Assembly: GCA_016432725.1 (NCBI GenBank)
Contig: JACJDG010000003.1
Span: 558,001 to 622,000, forward strand
Direction: 5' to 3'
DNA length: 64,000 nucleotides
DNA from: Streptomyces sp. DHE7-1
Lineage (GTDB): Bacteria > Actinomycetota > Actinomycetes > Streptomycetales > Streptomycetaceae
The notes below the pieces were generated by a model. The model searched no databases. It was not told where the DNA came from and saw nothing but the letters and a program-made list of their open reading frames with translations. Within the stretch, counting starts at the first letter, position 1, and each line of letters begins with the position of its first letter. The translations under genes were made by a program, and so were the position numbers. This document shows, one piece after another, positions 9,128-18,137 of the stretch.

Positions 9128-10324
9128 GTGCGTCTCACCCGTACCCTGAAGGCCGCGGCCGGCGCCGCCGCGCTGCTGCTGGCCGCCGCCTGCGACTCCT
9201 CCGGCTCCGGCGGCTCCGCCGCCACCGGTCTCAACCCGCCCGACCTCAAGGCGCCCACGAAACTCGGCCGCACCGAGGGCCAGGTCAATCTGATCGCCTG
9301 GGCCGGCTACGTCGAGGACGGCTCCAACGACCCCGAGGTCGACTGGGTCAGCGACTTCGAGAAGCAGACCGGCTGCCAGGTGCACTCGAAGGTCGCCGCC
9401 AGCTCCGACGAGATGGTCAAGCTGATGAAGACCGGCGAGTACGACGCGGTCTCCGCCTCCGGTGACGCCTCCCTGCGCCTGATCGCCTCCGGTGACGCCG
9501 CCCCGGTCAACACCGCGCTCGTCCCCCACTACAAGGACGTCTTCAGCGGACTGAAGAACGGCTCCTGGAACTCCGTGAACGGGAAGATGTACGGCATCCC
9601 GCACGGCCGGGGCGCCAACCTGCTGATGTACAACACCGAGAAGGTGAGCCCGGCGCCCACCTCGTGGTCGGCCGTCTTCGACGACGCCGCGCGGCACAAG
9701 GGGCACGTCACCGCGTACGACTCGCCGATCTACATCGCCGACGCGGCCCTCTATCTCAAGGCCACCAGGCCCGAGTTGAAGATCAAGGACCCCTACGCGC
9801 TCGACCAGAAGCAGTTCGACGCCGCCGTGGCGCTGCTGAAGAAGCAGAACGGTGACATCGGCGAGTACTGGAGCGACTACCTCAAGGAGGTCTCGGCCTT
9901 CAAGAGCGGGGACTCCGTGGTCGGCACCACCTGGCAGGTCATCGCCGGCCTGGCCGCCGACGAGGGCGCCAAGGTCAAGGCCCTCGTCCCCAAGGAGGGT
10001 TCGACCGGCTGGTCCGACACCTGGATGGTCTCCGCGAAGTCCAAGCACCCCAACTGCGCCTACAAGTGGCTCGACTGGATCGTCTCCCCCAAGGTCAACG
10101 CACAGGTCGCCGAGTACTTCGGGGAGGCCCCGGCAAACGCCAAGGCCTGCTCCGAGACCAGTGACAAGACCTTCTGCGCGACCTACCACGCCGCCGACGA
10201 GGGCTACTGGAAGAACATCGCCTTCTGGAACACGCCCATCGAGCAGTGCCTCGACGGGCGTACCGACGTCCGCTGCGTGCCCTACGCCAAGTGGGTGCAG
10301 GCCTGGACCGAGATCAAGGGCTGA
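9128..10324 (+). CDS. Polyamine-type ABC transporter substrate-binding lipoprotein (PotD-like)
   Basis: A 398-aa extracellular binding protein. GTG 9128 opens a lipoprotein signal with lipobox LLAAAC (about 16-21). The rest is a type II periplasmic-binding-protein fold of the PotD/PotF group: [83 protein letters not shown]. It would be anchored to the outside of the membrane and deliver ligand to the two permeases encoded immediately downstream. Polyamines are the likeliest ligands, but related amino acids or amines are possible. Confidence 0.85.
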   Translation: MRLTRTLKAAAGAAALLLAAACDSSGSGGSAATGLNPPDLKAPTKLGRTEGQVNLIAWAGYVEDGSNDPEVDWVSDFEKQTGCQVHSKVAASSDEMVKLMKTGEYDAVSASGDASLRLIASGDAAPVNTALVPHYKDVFSGLKNGSWNSVNGKMYGIPHGRGANLLMYNTEKVSPAPTSWSAVFDDAARHKGHVTAYDSPIYIADAALYLKATRPELKIKDPYALDQKQFDAAVALLKKQNGDIGEYWSDYLKEVSAFKSGDSVVGTTWQVIAGLAADEGAKVKALVPKEGSTGWSDTWMVSAKSKHPNCAYKWLDWIVSPKVNAQVAEYFGEAPANAKACSETSDKTFCATYHAADEGYWKNIAFWNTPIEQCLDGRTDVRCVPYAKWVQAWTEIKG

Positions 10325-10327
10325 GCG

Positions 10328-11221
10328 GTGACGACCGATGCGACCGCGGCCGCCGGACGGGGCACCGTCCGGCGGCTCGCCGGGACACTGCACCGACGGC
10401 CCCGGCTGCGCCTGACGCTGCTGCTCACCGCCCCGCTGCTGTGGCTGGCCGTCCTGTACCTCGGTTCGCTGACCGTTCTGTTCGTCTCCGCGTTCTGGAC
10501 GACGAACTCCTTCACCTCCGAGGTGGTGAAGGTCTGGTCGACGGACAACTTCCGCGCGCTTTTCACCACACCGGTGTTCCGGCAGGTGGTCCTCCGCAGC
10601 GTCGGCGTGGCCCTGGCGGTGACCGTGCTGTGCGTCGTGATCGCCTTCCCGGTCGCCTTCTGCACCGCGCGGGTGGCCCGGCCGAAGTGGCGCCCGCTGC
10701 TGGTGGTCGCCATCCTCACCCCGCTCTGGGCGAGCTACCTGGTCAAGGTGTACGCCTGGCGGCTCATACTCGCCGAGGGCGGCCTGGCCGACTGGATGCT
10801 CCGGCCGTTCGGGCTGAGCGGCCCGGGCTTCGGCCTGACCGCCACCGTGCTCACCCTGACCTACCTGTGGCTGCCGTACATGATCCTGCCGATCCACACG
10901 GCCCTGGAGCAGCTCCCGGACAACCTGCTCGACGCCTCGGCCGACCTCGGCGCGCGGGCCGGCCGCACGTTCCGCTCGGTGGTCCTGCCCATGGTGCTGC
11001 CCTCGGTCGCCGCCGGATCGGTCTTCACCTTCTCACTGAGCCTGGGCGACTACATCACCGTGCAGATCGTCGGCGGCAAGACCCAGCTGATCGGCAACCT
11101 CGTGTACTCCAACATCGAACTCAACCTGCCCATGGCCGCGGCGCTCGGCACCGTGCCCGTGGTCGTGATCGTCCTGTACCTGCTGGCGATCCGCCGTACC
11201 GGCGCGCTGAACAACCTGTAG
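10328..11221 (+). CDS. ABC transporter permease, PotB-like
   Basis: A 297-aa membrane protein starting at GTG 10328, 3 bases after the lipoprotein stop. It has six predicted membrane segments, starting at about residue 30 ([25 protein letters not shown]), and the EAA-type cytoplasmic loop as [27 protein letters not shown] (about 200-226), which contacts the ATPase. It is the first of the paired permeases of the polyamine-type importer. Confidence 0.85.
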   Translation: MTTDATAAAGRGTVRRLAGTLHRRPRLRLTLLLTAPLLWLAVLYLGSLTVLFVSAFWTTNSFTSEVVKVWSTDNFRALFTTPVFRQVVLRSVGVALAVTVLCVVIAFPVAFCTARVARPKWRPLLVVAILTPLWASYLVKVYAWRLILAEGGLADWMLRPFGLSGPGFGLTATVLTLTYLWLPYMILPIHTALEQLPDNLLDASADLGARAGRTFRSVVLPMVLPSVAAGSVFTFSLSLGDYITVQIVGGKTQLIGNLVYSNIELNLPMAAALGTVPVVVIVLYLLAIRRTGALNNL

Positions 11222-11233
11222 AGGAGGAGCGCC

Positions 11234-12048
11234 ATGCATCTCGGCCGCACCGCGCGGATCGCCCTGCGCCTGGGCGCCGCGCTCGGTTTCGCGGTGATCT
11301 ACGTCCCGCTGCTGCTCGTCCTCGTCAACTCCCTCAGCCCGGACCGCAGCGCGAGCTGGCCGCCGTCGGGGCTCACCCTGCACTGGTGGTCGGTGGCCGC
11401 GGGCAGCTCCGGAGCGCGGGCGGCGGTGTGGGTGTCGGTCAAGGCGGGTCTCGGGCCACGGCCGTCGCGCTGGTCCTCGGCACGCTGATCGCGTTCGCCG
11501 TGGCCCGGTACCGCTTCTTCGGCCGCGGCACGGTGTCCTTCGTCGTGGTGCTGCCGATCGCGCTGCCCGGCATCGTCACGGGCATCGCCCTCAACTCCGC
11601 GTTCGGCACCGTCCTGGAGCCGCTCGGCGTGGGCCTCGGCCTGTTCACCGTGATCGTCGGCCACGCCACCTTCTGCATCGTCGTGGTCTTCAACAACGTG
11701 GTCGCCCGGCTGCGGCGTACGGCCGCGTCGTACGAGGAGGCGGCGATGGACCTCGGCGCGAACTCCTTCCGCGCCTTCGCGGACGTCACCTTCCCGCTGG
11801 TCCGCTCCGCCCTGCTGGCCGGGGGCCTGCTCGCCTTCGCCCTGTCCTTCGACGAGATCGTCGTCACGACCTTCACCGCGGGCCCGGGCATCGAGACCCT
11901 GCCCATCTGGATCTTCAACAACATGACCCGGCCGCAACAGGCGCCCGTGGTGAACGTCGTGGCCGCCGTCCTCGTCCTCGCGTCGGTCGTCCCGATCTAC
12001 GCCGCCCAGCGGCTGTCCGCGGACACGGCCACGTCGAGCCGGGTGTGA
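11234..12048 (+). CDS. ABC transporter permease, PotC-like, one frameshift as read
   Basis: ATG 11234 follows GGAGGAG. The first 73 residues (hydrophobic segment [22 protein letters not shown]) are in one frame and the rest ([21 protein letters not shown] onward) in the next; a missing G in GGG 11453-11455 explains this, and repair gives 271 aa, the usual PotC size. The EAA loop is [25 protein letters not shown]. It is the last gene of the transporter operon and pairs with the upstream permease. Confidence 0.82.
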
Positions 12049-12093
12049 GGGGCGGCACGACCGGGCGGCGCACCCCCGAAGCGGATCATCAAC

Positions 12094-12112
12094 TTCCGTA
12101 TGGTGTACGGAA
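12094..12112. promoter_or_regulatory. TetR-like operator palindrome
   Basis: TTCCGTATGGTGTACGGAA has perfect 7-bp arms around a 5-base centre; with flanking bases (12091-12115) 9 of 10 positions pair. This form is typical of operators bound by TetR-family dimers in Streptomyces, yet no TetR gene is nearby. Confidence 0.5.
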
Positions 12113-12182
12113 CTTGACGACATGCTCCCGCCGCGGCCGGGTAAGCGACAGGCCTTGACACCGCGACGGGAGGAGACCGGCC

Positions 12183-12440
12183 ATGACATCGCGCGGGACA
12201 CCGCTGGACCGGGGGCTGGGTGACCTGGAACCGGGCACCGCGCAGCGCGCGCAGCTGCGCGCCCGGATCACCGGCATCGCGTGGACGGCGGGGTGCGCCG
12301 TCCTCGCCCTCTGGGCGGTGTGGAGCGCCGTCGGCGCGGTGCGCGGGACGACGGCATGGGTGTACAGCGCGGTGGCCTGGGTCCTGCTCGCCGTGGCGCT
12401 GACCGTCCGGGTGGCCGGCCGCCGCCGGCCGCGCCTCTGA
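12183..12440 (+). CDS. Small membrane protein, 85 aa, unknown function
   Basis: ATG 12183 follows GGGAGGAG at 12169-12176. The product has two predicted membrane segments (about 36-52, TAGCAVLALWAVWSAVGAV; about 58-76, WVYSAVAWVLLAVALTV) and a short Arg-rich C-terminus. No family was recognised. It sits just after the TetR-like palindrome and 14 bases before a second membrane-protein gene, so the two probably form an operon controlled from that site. Confidence 0.6.
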   Translation: MTSRGTPLDRGLGDLEPGTAQRAQLRARITGIAWTAGCAVLALWAVWSAVGAVRGTTAWVYSAVAWVLLAVALTVRVAGRRRPRL

Positions 12441-12454
12441 GGCCGGGAGAGGCC

Positions 12455-12997
12455 GTGGAACGCCTGAACGACTTCCTGAGCCGCCATCTGTGGGTGCAGA
12501 TCATCGTGTCCGTCCTGCTCGGCAGCGCCCTGATCCTGCTCCTCTATCCCGGCCGTTCGCCCGCCTCCGTCCTGGCGCGGACGGCGCTGTGCTCGCTGGG
12601 TGGCATCGCCGTGGTGGTGGTGGCGCGCCGCAGGGAGAAGCGCGCGGCCGGCGGTTCCAGGGACCGGCTCGTCGGCCTGGACGGCAGGCTGCGCAAGGGT
12701 GAGGTCCCCACCGATCCCGCGGAGCGCGAGGCCATGCGCGCCCTGGTGGAGCAGCGCCTGCACCGCACCCGGCACCGCGTCGCCGCGCAGGTCGTACTCG
12801 CCGTGCTCTTCTGCTCGGTGACCGCGCTGACGGCGCTGACCGCCGGGCCGCGCCAGACCCTGGGCCTCGCGCTGCTCACCGTGGTCTTCCTCGGCTGGTT
12901 CATCCCGTTCGGCAACCTCCAGCACAAGAGGCTGTGCCGGATGCGAGCGGCGCTGGCCGGCGACTCCGCCACAGACGCCGAGCCGCATCAGCGGTGA
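12455..12997 (+). CDS. Four-segment membrane protein, 180 aa, unknown function
   Basis: GTG 12455 follows a GGGAGAGG site. Predicted membrane segments come in two pairs (about 11-30 and 38-53; about 116-132 and 139-156) separated by a charged cytoplasmic segment (RRREKRAAGGSRDRLVGLDGRLRKGEVPTDPAEREAM). No family was recognised. It is probably co-transcribed with the 85-aa membrane protein. Confidence 0.6.
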   Translation: MERLNDFLSRHLWVQIIVSVLLGSALILLLYPGRSPASVLARTALCSLGGIAVVVVARRREKRAAGGSRDRLVGLDGRLRKGEVPTDPAEREAMRALVEQRLHRTRHRVAAQVVLAVLFCSVTALTALTAGPRQTLGLALLTVVFLGWFIPFGNLQHKRLCRMRAALAGDSATDAEPHQR

Positions 12998-13073
12998 CCG
13001 GACCACGCACCCGGCGGCGGCGTGCCGCGCCGGGTGCGCACCGGCGGTCCCCGCCGTCCGGCCGACGGCATGG

Positions 13074-13364
13074 GTGCTGGGCACGGCGGGGGCGCTCGGC
13101 GCGGCGGTGTGCCAGAGCCTGGCCCTCGTCAACGGGCCGCTCGCGCTGGCGCGGCCGCTGTTCATCCTGGAACTGCCGTTCGCCCTGCTCGTCGCCGAGC
13201 CACTGATGCACCGGCGGCGGGGCTGGTGGGGTGTCGGCGGCGTGGTGGCGGGACTGGCCGTGCCGCTCGCGGCGGCCGCGCCGCAGGGGCCGGTGCGCCG
13301 GTCGCCGCGGCGGCCGGCGTCGTATACGGGCGCGCGTGATCCCAAGTCCGACAAAAGGCAATGA
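13074..13364 (+). pseudogene. Remnant of a DMT/EamA-type transporter
   Basis: The 96-residue frame contains one block typical of actinobacterial DMT transporters: VLGTAGALGAAVCQSLALVNGPLALARPLFILELPFALLVAEPLMHRRRGWWGVGGVVAGLAVPLAAAAP, equivalent to only two or three of about ten membrane segments. Both the preceding N-terminal part and the remaining 200 or so residues are absent, and sequence after about residue 77 is unrelated. It looks like a deletion remnant, not a sequencing artefact. The nearby TetR-like operator may belong to the same lost locus. Confidence 0.5.
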
Positions 13365-13705
13365 GTCCGGCGGGATGACGGGAAAATGACGGCCGCCGCG
13401 CATTCAATAGGCGACCCGGCGAACAACCGGTGGTTACCGGCGCCGCACGCGGCAACCGGTACGTCCGCAAAAGGGGCGGAACCAGCGCTCCGGGACGACC
13501 TGATACGACCACTCCGCGTTGCAAACGTTTAGCCAAGTCGGTGATAGCATCCCCGCGTCTGCGACCTTGGTCCACTCGGCTCGGGAGCTGCACTGGGACC
13601 GACTTCTCGACCCGAAGTCGGCTGAGTCGTTCCGAGCGGTTGTGTCACGGATTCCCCCGATGTCCGTCCACCGATGGTTGCGGGCTACACATAGGAAAGG
13701 TATCC
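13365..13705. promoter_or_regulatory. Region upstream of the conservon with a candidate promoter
   Basis: No gene is evident in these 341 bases. A possible promoter is TTGCAA at 13519-13524 with GATAGC at 13543-13548 (18-base gap). The region is less GC-rich than its surroundings and includes repeated ACCGGT-type elements near 13428-13460. A long leader of about 150 bases would precede cvnA. Confidence 0.35.
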
Positions 13706-14887
13706 ATGTTTCGAGACGCACTCGTTTGGTGCCTGGTCGCAGTGGCGGTCATCGCCGTCGCCGCGGCACTCGCGCTCAGTCGTCGCAACAAGGCCATCGC
13801 CGCGAAGAAGCGCCTGGCCGAGGCGGAGCTGACCCGGCAGCTGAGCGCGGCCGACAGCCAACTTGCCGCTTTAAGCGCACAGTTGCAGCAGCACAGGGCC
13901 GAGCACGACAAGACCATCGCGGACGCCGAGGAGGCGGCCGAGGAAAGCACGAAGGCCGTCCTCAAGGGATCGGCGCGCTTTCTGCAGAGCCTTGCCGCGG
14001 AACAGCTCGCACTGCTCGAGGAAATCCAGCGCAAATACGGCGGCCATTCCGTGCTGGGCGATCTGCTGGAAGTCAGTCACGCCAATGCGCAGATGGCACG
14101 CAAGGCGCAGGGTATTGCGGTGATGTGCGGCGCACCGCTGGGCCGTCGCAATAAGCCCGCGAATGTTTATGACGTGGTGCGCAGCGCGCAGGGTCAGATT
14201 CGAAATTTCCGGCGCGTCGAAATCATGCAGCAGACCGGTCTCGCATTGAAGGCGTCCGCCGTTTCCCCGGTCGCCCTCGCGGTCGCCGAACTTCTTGACA
14301 ACGCCGCCAGCTTCTCCCAGCAGGGTTCGCCGATCGAGGTCAATTTCCAGCGGGTGCAGAAGAACCTGTGCATCGTCATCGACGACGCCGGTGTCGGTAT
14401 GAACGACGAGGACAGGCAGAAGGCGACCGCGCTGCTCTCCAGTGACTTCAGCCCCCGGCTCTCGCATCTCGGGAACCAGCCGAAGTTCGGTTTCCCGGTG
14501 ATCGGCCTGCTCGCCCGGCAGTACGGATTCCGGGTGGACGTCACGGGCGTCTCCCGCTACGGCGGTGTGCGGGCGGTCGTCCTGCTGCCGGAGGAACTGT
14601 GGACCGAGGAGGAGCCGGCGGTGTCCGAGGAGCCCCAGGTCAGCGGTATCCGTGGCAGCGTGGGCCGGCCGGAGCCGGTATCCCGCACGGCGCACGGCCT
14701 GCCCCGGCGGGGTGCCCGTCAGGTACCCATCGCCAGCGTTCCCGACCAGGACGCCGCCGCGTCGCCCGCCCCGGCGGCGGAAGACGCCGGCCGGGCCGTC
14801 GGCCGGAGCCTGGGTGCCTTCCAGCGCGGCACGCTCTCGGGCCGCAATCTCGCCTCGGCGCCGTCCGAAGGGTCCGATGACGCATGA
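13706..14887 (+). CDS. cvnA: Conservon sensor kinase-like protein CvnA
   Basis: ATG 13706 follows GGAAAGG. The 393-aa protein has one N-terminal membrane segment (about 5-24), a coiled-coil stretch (about 27-85: KKRLAEAELTRQLSAADSQLAALSAQLQQHRAEHDKTIADAEEAAEE), then a HATPase_c domain with N-box ELLDNAASFS and G-box DDAGVGM, and a Pro/Ala-rich tail. CvnA proteins are nitrate/sulfonate-sensor-like histidine kinases of actinobacterial conservons, which act with a Roadblock protein and a Ras-like GTPase in a G-protein-like membrane complex. Codon 56 is TTA (13871-13873), so full translation should need the developmental bldA tRNA. It overlaps cvnB by 4 bases. Confidence 0.88.
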   Translation: MFRDALVWCLVAVAVIAVAAALALSRRNKAIAAKKRLAEAELTRQLSAADSQLAALSAQLQQHRAEHDKTIADAEEAAEESTKAVLKGSARFLQSLAAEQLALLEEIQRKYGGHSVLGDLLEVSHANAQMARKAQGIAVMCGAPLGRRNKPANVYDVVRSAQGQIRNFRRVEIMQQTGLALKASAVSPVALAVAELLDNAASFSQQGSPIEVNFQRVQKNLCIVIDDAGVGMNDEDRQKATALLSSDFSPRLSHLGNQPKFGFPVIGLLARQYGFRVDVTGVSRYGGVRAVVLLPEELWTEEEPAVSEEPQVSGIRGSVGRPEPVSRTAHGLPRRGARQVPIASVPDQDAAASPAPAAEDAGRAVGRSLGAFQRGTLSGRNLASAPSEGSDDA

Positions 14888-15723
14888 CCAGCGACCTGTC
14901 GTGGATGCTCGAGGACATCGTGCACAACGTGCCGAAGGCGCGCCACGCCGTCCTGCTGTCCGCGGACGGCCTGCCCCGCGGCGCGACCGACGGCATGGAA
15001 CAGAAGGACGTGCGGACGATCTCCGCCGCCATGGCGGGCATGCAGTCGCTCAGCCGGGCGACCTCGCACTTCGCCGGGCCCGGCGCGGACCGGCAGTGGA
15101 ACCAGACCATCATCGAGTTCTCGCACGGCTGGATCTTCCTGATCGGCGCCGGCCAGGGCGCCTATCTCGCCGCGGCCGCGGCCCCCGACGTCGACATGCA
15201 GCAGATCTCCTTCCGCATGCACCGGCTCGTCGCCCGGCTCGGCAACAACCTCACCTCGCCGCCGCGCGTGCACACGGAGAGCGGGGACGGGCCCTCCGGC
15301 GGTGCCCAGCAGGTGCCGGTGGGCGGCACGGGCATCCCGATCGCGGACCTCGACGCGGCCGTCGGTGAGGTGCAAGGCGCCCGTCACGCCGTCCTGTTGG
15401 GCCACGACGGCCTGCCCCGCGGCGCCACCACGGGCATGAGCCAGGACCTGGCGGACACCATCTCGGCGGCGATGACCGGCATCCACGCCTACAGCAGGGC
15501 CACCTCGCAGTTCGCCGGGCCGGATCCGGCGGCGCAGTGGCGGCAGACGGTCATCGAGTTCCAGCACGGCTGGATCTTCCTGATCTCGGCCGGGCACGGC
15601 GCCTTCCTGGCCGCGGCCGCCGAACACGAGGCCGATATCGAGGAGTTCACCACCCGTCTGCACGAGGCGGTACCCCGGCTGAACGGATATCTGGCACCCC
15701 GCGGGGAGGCGAGCCGTACGTGA
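14884..15723 (+). CDS. cvnB: CvnB with two tandem Roadblock/LC7 domains
   Basis: At 279 aa this is twice the usual CvnB length. Residues about 1-120 and about 148-270 are two copies of the same Roadblock/LC7 domain: each has ARHAVLL..DGLPRGAT..M, then ISAAM.G...SRATS.FAGP...QW.QT.IEF.HGWIFLI.AG.GA.LAAAA. A Gly/Pro-rich linker (PPRVHTESGDGPSGGAQQ) separates them. Roadblock proteins normally homodimerise to contact the GTPase; the fusion should give an intramolecular dimer. Start ATG 14884 overlaps the cvnA stop, and the stop overlaps the cvnC start, indicating translational coupling. Confidence 0.88.
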   Translation: MTSDLSWMLEDIVHNVPKARHAVLLSADGLPRGATDGMEQKDVRTISAAMAGMQSLSRATSHFAGPGADRQWNQTIIEFSHGWIFLIGAGQGAYLAAAAAPDVDMQQISFRMHRLVARLGNNLTSPPRVHTESGDGPSGGAQQVPVGGTGIPIADLDAAVGEVQGARHAVLLGHDGLPRGATTGMSQDLADTISAAMTGIHAYSRATSQFAGPDPAAQWRQTVIEFQHGWIFLISAGHGAFLAAAAEHEADIEEFTTRLHEAVPRLNGYLAPRGEASRT

Positions 15724-16103
15724 ATGACGAGCCGCACGAGGAACTCGAGCTGACCTCGGCATTAGTCCCGCTCTTCGTGATCACCAACGGACGGGCCCTG
15801 CCACCGGACAATACCTACGAGCGCACCACGCTGGTGTCCGCGCAAGAGGGTGCCGCCGCTTCGGTGCGCACCCTTTCACCGGAGGCGCGCCGGGTTCTGG
15901 AACTGGTGGCGGAAGGTTTTCTCTCCGTGGCCGAAGTGGCCGCCCACACCCATCTGCCCCTGGGGATCGTACGGATTCTCCTGGCGCAGATGGAGGAGAG
16001 CGGTCACATCATCGCGCGTAAGCCGGTTCCACCCGCCGAACGTGTCGACCGGGAAGTGCTCAACGCCGTACTCGACGGCCTCAAAGCCCGATTCGGAGCG
16101 TGA
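15720..16103 (+). CDS. cvnC: CvnC, DUF742 family
   Basis: A 127-aa DUF742 protein starting at GTG 15720, overlapping the cvnB stop. It has the typical VPLFVITNGRALP beta-strand block followed by a winged-helix-like part (LSPEARRVLELVAEGFLSVAEVAAHTHLPLGIVRILLAQMEESGHI). DUF742 proteins are the third standard member of conservons; their biochemical role is unclear, though the helix-turn-helix-like segment is suggestive. Codon 15 is TTA (15762-15764), a second bldA-dependent codon in this operon. Confidence 0.87.
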   Translation: MNDEPHEELELTSALVPLFVITNGRALPPDNTYERTTLVSAQEGAAASVRTLSPEARRVLELVAEGFLSVAEVAAHTHLPLGIVRILLAQMEESGHIIARKPVPPAERVDREVLNAVLDGLKARFGA

Positions 16104-16106
16104 TTC

Positions 16107-16667
16107 GTGTACCTGGATTCAGGTGTTCTCACCGCGGTCAAGATCCTCGTGGTGGGGCACTTCGGGGTCGGGAAGACCACGTGCATCGGGAGCATCTCCG
16201 AGATCGAGCCCCTGCGGACCGAGGAGGAGATCACCGAGGCCAGTGTGGGATTTGACGACCTGTCGGGAACCCCGGACAAGGTCACCACGACGGTCGCCAT
16301 GGACTTCGGCCGCCTGACCATCAGCGACGAGGTGGTGCTCTACCTCTTCGGCACACCCGGTCAGGAGCGCTTCAAGGAGATGTGGGAGGAGCTGTCGCGG
16401 GGCGCGCTCGGCGCACTGGTCCTCGTCGACCCCGAGCGGTTGTCGGACTCCTTCCCCGTCCTCGACCTGGTCGAGCGGTTCGGCCTCACGTACGCCATCG
16501 GCGTCAACCACTTCGACGGCACGACCAACTACCCGCTCGCGGAGATCCGCGAGGCGCTGAACCTGTCCGAGCGGACCCCCGTCGTCGCCTGCGACGTACG
16601 GGACCAGCAGTCGTCCGCGCAGGCCCTGATCACCCTCGTCCACCACCTTCTGTCCCTTCTCGACTAG
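16107..16667 (+). CDS. cvnD: CvnD, Ras-like conservon GTPase
   Basis: A 186-aa GTPase with G1/P-loop GHFGVGKT, G3 GTPGQER and a G4-like NHFD in place of canonical NKxD. It is the switch component of the conservon, predicted to bind the CvnB Roadblock domains at the membrane with CvnA. Start GTG 16107 is 3 bases after the cvnC stop. The downstream P450 gene begins 13 bases after the stop, so the two are very likely on one transcript. Confidence 0.88.
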   Translation: MYLDSGVLTAVKILVVGHFGVGKTTCIGSISEIEPLRTEEEITEASVGFDDLSGTPDKVTTTVAMDFGRLTISDEVVLYLFGTPGQERFKEMWEELSRGALGALVLVDPERLSDSFPVLDLVERFGLTYAIGVNHFDGTTNYPLAEIREALNLSERTPVVACDVRDQQSSAQALITLVHHLLSLLD

Positions 16668-16680
16668 GAGCCACCCCCAC

Positions 16681-18039
16681 ATGCAGCAGCCTCCCGGCAT
16701 CCAGGGGCCACCGCCCGGCTGCCCCGCGCACGGCAACGTCCCGCTCTACGGGCCCGAGTTCGGCTCCGATCCGGACGCCCACTACGAACAGCTGCGCCGC
16801 CTCGGCCCGAGCGCACCGGTGGACATCGCCCCGGGAGTGGAGGTCGAGCTGGTCACCAGCTACGACGCCGCCCTGTACATCCTGCAGAACCCGGCCTCCT
16901 TCGTCCGGGACTCCCGGCGCTGGCGGGCGCTGAACGAGGGACGCGTGCCCGCGGACAGCCCGGCCCTGCCGATGATGGGGTACCGGCCCAACGCGCTGTT
17001 CAGCGACGGGGCGGCGCACGCCCGGCTGCGCCAGGCGGTCACCGACAGTCTGGCGGGCGTCAACGAGCTCCAGCTGGTGCGGCAGACGCAGCAGTCGGCC
17101 GACTACCTGATCAGCCGGTTCAGTTCGGACCGGCTCGGACAGGCCGAGCTGATGGCCGAGTACGCCCAGTCGCTGCCGCTGCTGGTCTTCAGCGACCTGT
17201 TCGGTTGCCCGCCGGAGATCGGTGACCGTGTGATCGTAGGCATCAGCGGCATCTTCGACGGCACGGCGGGCGCGGACCAGGTGCTCGGCGAGGCGCTCGG
17301 CGAGCTGATCGCGTTGAAGCGCCGCCGGCCCGGCAACGACCTGACGACCCGTCTGATGGAGCACTCCGCGCAGCTCACCGACGAGGAGGTGCTGCACCAG
17401 CTCGTGACCCTGCTCTCCGGTGGCACCGCTCCGCTTTCGGCGACCATAGGCAGCGCCTGCGCCCTGATCCTCGGCGAGGACTGGCAGACCGGCCTGCCGG
17501 TCGAGGACGCCGTCACCCAGGTGCTCTGGAACTACGCGCCGATCGCCAACTACGCGGCCCACTACCCCACTCACGACGTGGAGCTGGGCGCCAGGACGGT
17601 CCGGGCCAACGACCCGGTGCTCATCTCCTTCGCGGCGGCCAACACCGACCCCCGGCTGGCCGAGCACCGCGAACAGCTCAGCGCCAAGGCCCATCTGGCC
17701 TTCGGGGCGGGGCCGCACGCCTGCCCGGCCAAGGACCCGGCGTTCGTGATCGCCGTCACCGCCGTCGAGTCGCTGCTCAACCGGCTGCCCGACGTCGAGG
17801 TCCGGGTCCCCTTCAAGGACCTGAACTGGGTGCCGGCCCCCTGGAGCCGGTCCCTGGTGAACCTGCCGGTCCGGTTCACCCCCCGCAGCGTGACGCCCGC
17901 GCGGTCGGCGGAGCCCCAGCCGGCCACGAGCGCCGCGCACCGGGTCCCGAGCCCGTCGCCGCAGTCGGCGGCACCTGCCGCGCCCAAGGGCAGGCCCGGT
18001 CTGTTCAGCCGGTTCCTGGCATGGACCAGGGGGGAGTGA
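16681..18039 (+). CDS. Cytochrome P450-like protein lacking ExxR (CYP157-like)
   Basis: A 452-aa P450 homologue. The heme region FGAGPHACPAKDPA keeps the cysteine (C348), but the glycine after it is replaced and the K-helix ExxR is replaced by QVLW (280-283). The I-helix Thr motif is also altered (LLSGGTAPLSATIG). Lack of ExxR is a known trait of the Streptomyces CYP157 family, whose genes occur in conservons beside a second P450. A Pro/Ala-rich tail (about 400-445) precedes a basic C-terminus. It may bind heme without ordinary monooxygenase activity or act as a regulatory partner. It directly follows cvnD. Confidence 0.82.
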   Translation: MQQPPGIQGPPPGCPAHGNVPLYGPEFGSDPDAHYEQLRRLGPSAPVDIAPGVEVELVTSYDAALYILQNPASFVRDSRRWRALNEGRVPADSPALPMMGYRPNALFSDGAAHARLRQAVTDSLAGVNELQLVRQTQQSADYLISRFSSDRLGQAELMAEYAQSLPLLVFSDLFGCPPEIGDRVIVGISGIFDGTAGADQVLGEALGELIALKRRRPGNDLTTRLMEHSAQLTDEEVLHQLVTLLSGGTAPLSATIGSACALILGEDWQTGLPVEDAVTQVLWNYAPIANYAAHYPTHDVELGARTVRANDPVLISFAAANTDPRLAEHREQLSAKAHLAFGAGPHACPAKDPAFVIAVTAVESLLNRLPDVEVRVPFKDLNWVPAPWSRSLVNLPVRFTPRSVTPARSAEPQPATSAAHRVPSPSPQSAAPAAPKGRPGLFSRFLAWTRGE

Positions 18040-18137
18040 CGTAGGCAACGCGCGCCGCGCATAGTCATCTTGTATGTATCAGCCATCGGTTGGGTATGCA
18101 TGGCGCGCCCGATGCTGACGATCAAGAAGGGACCGTC

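Noticed and set aside
9110..10897. Leftward open frame of about 600 codons opposite the binding protein and permease
   Set aside because: Antisense shadow; the rightward genes have lipobox, transport motifs and operon spacing.
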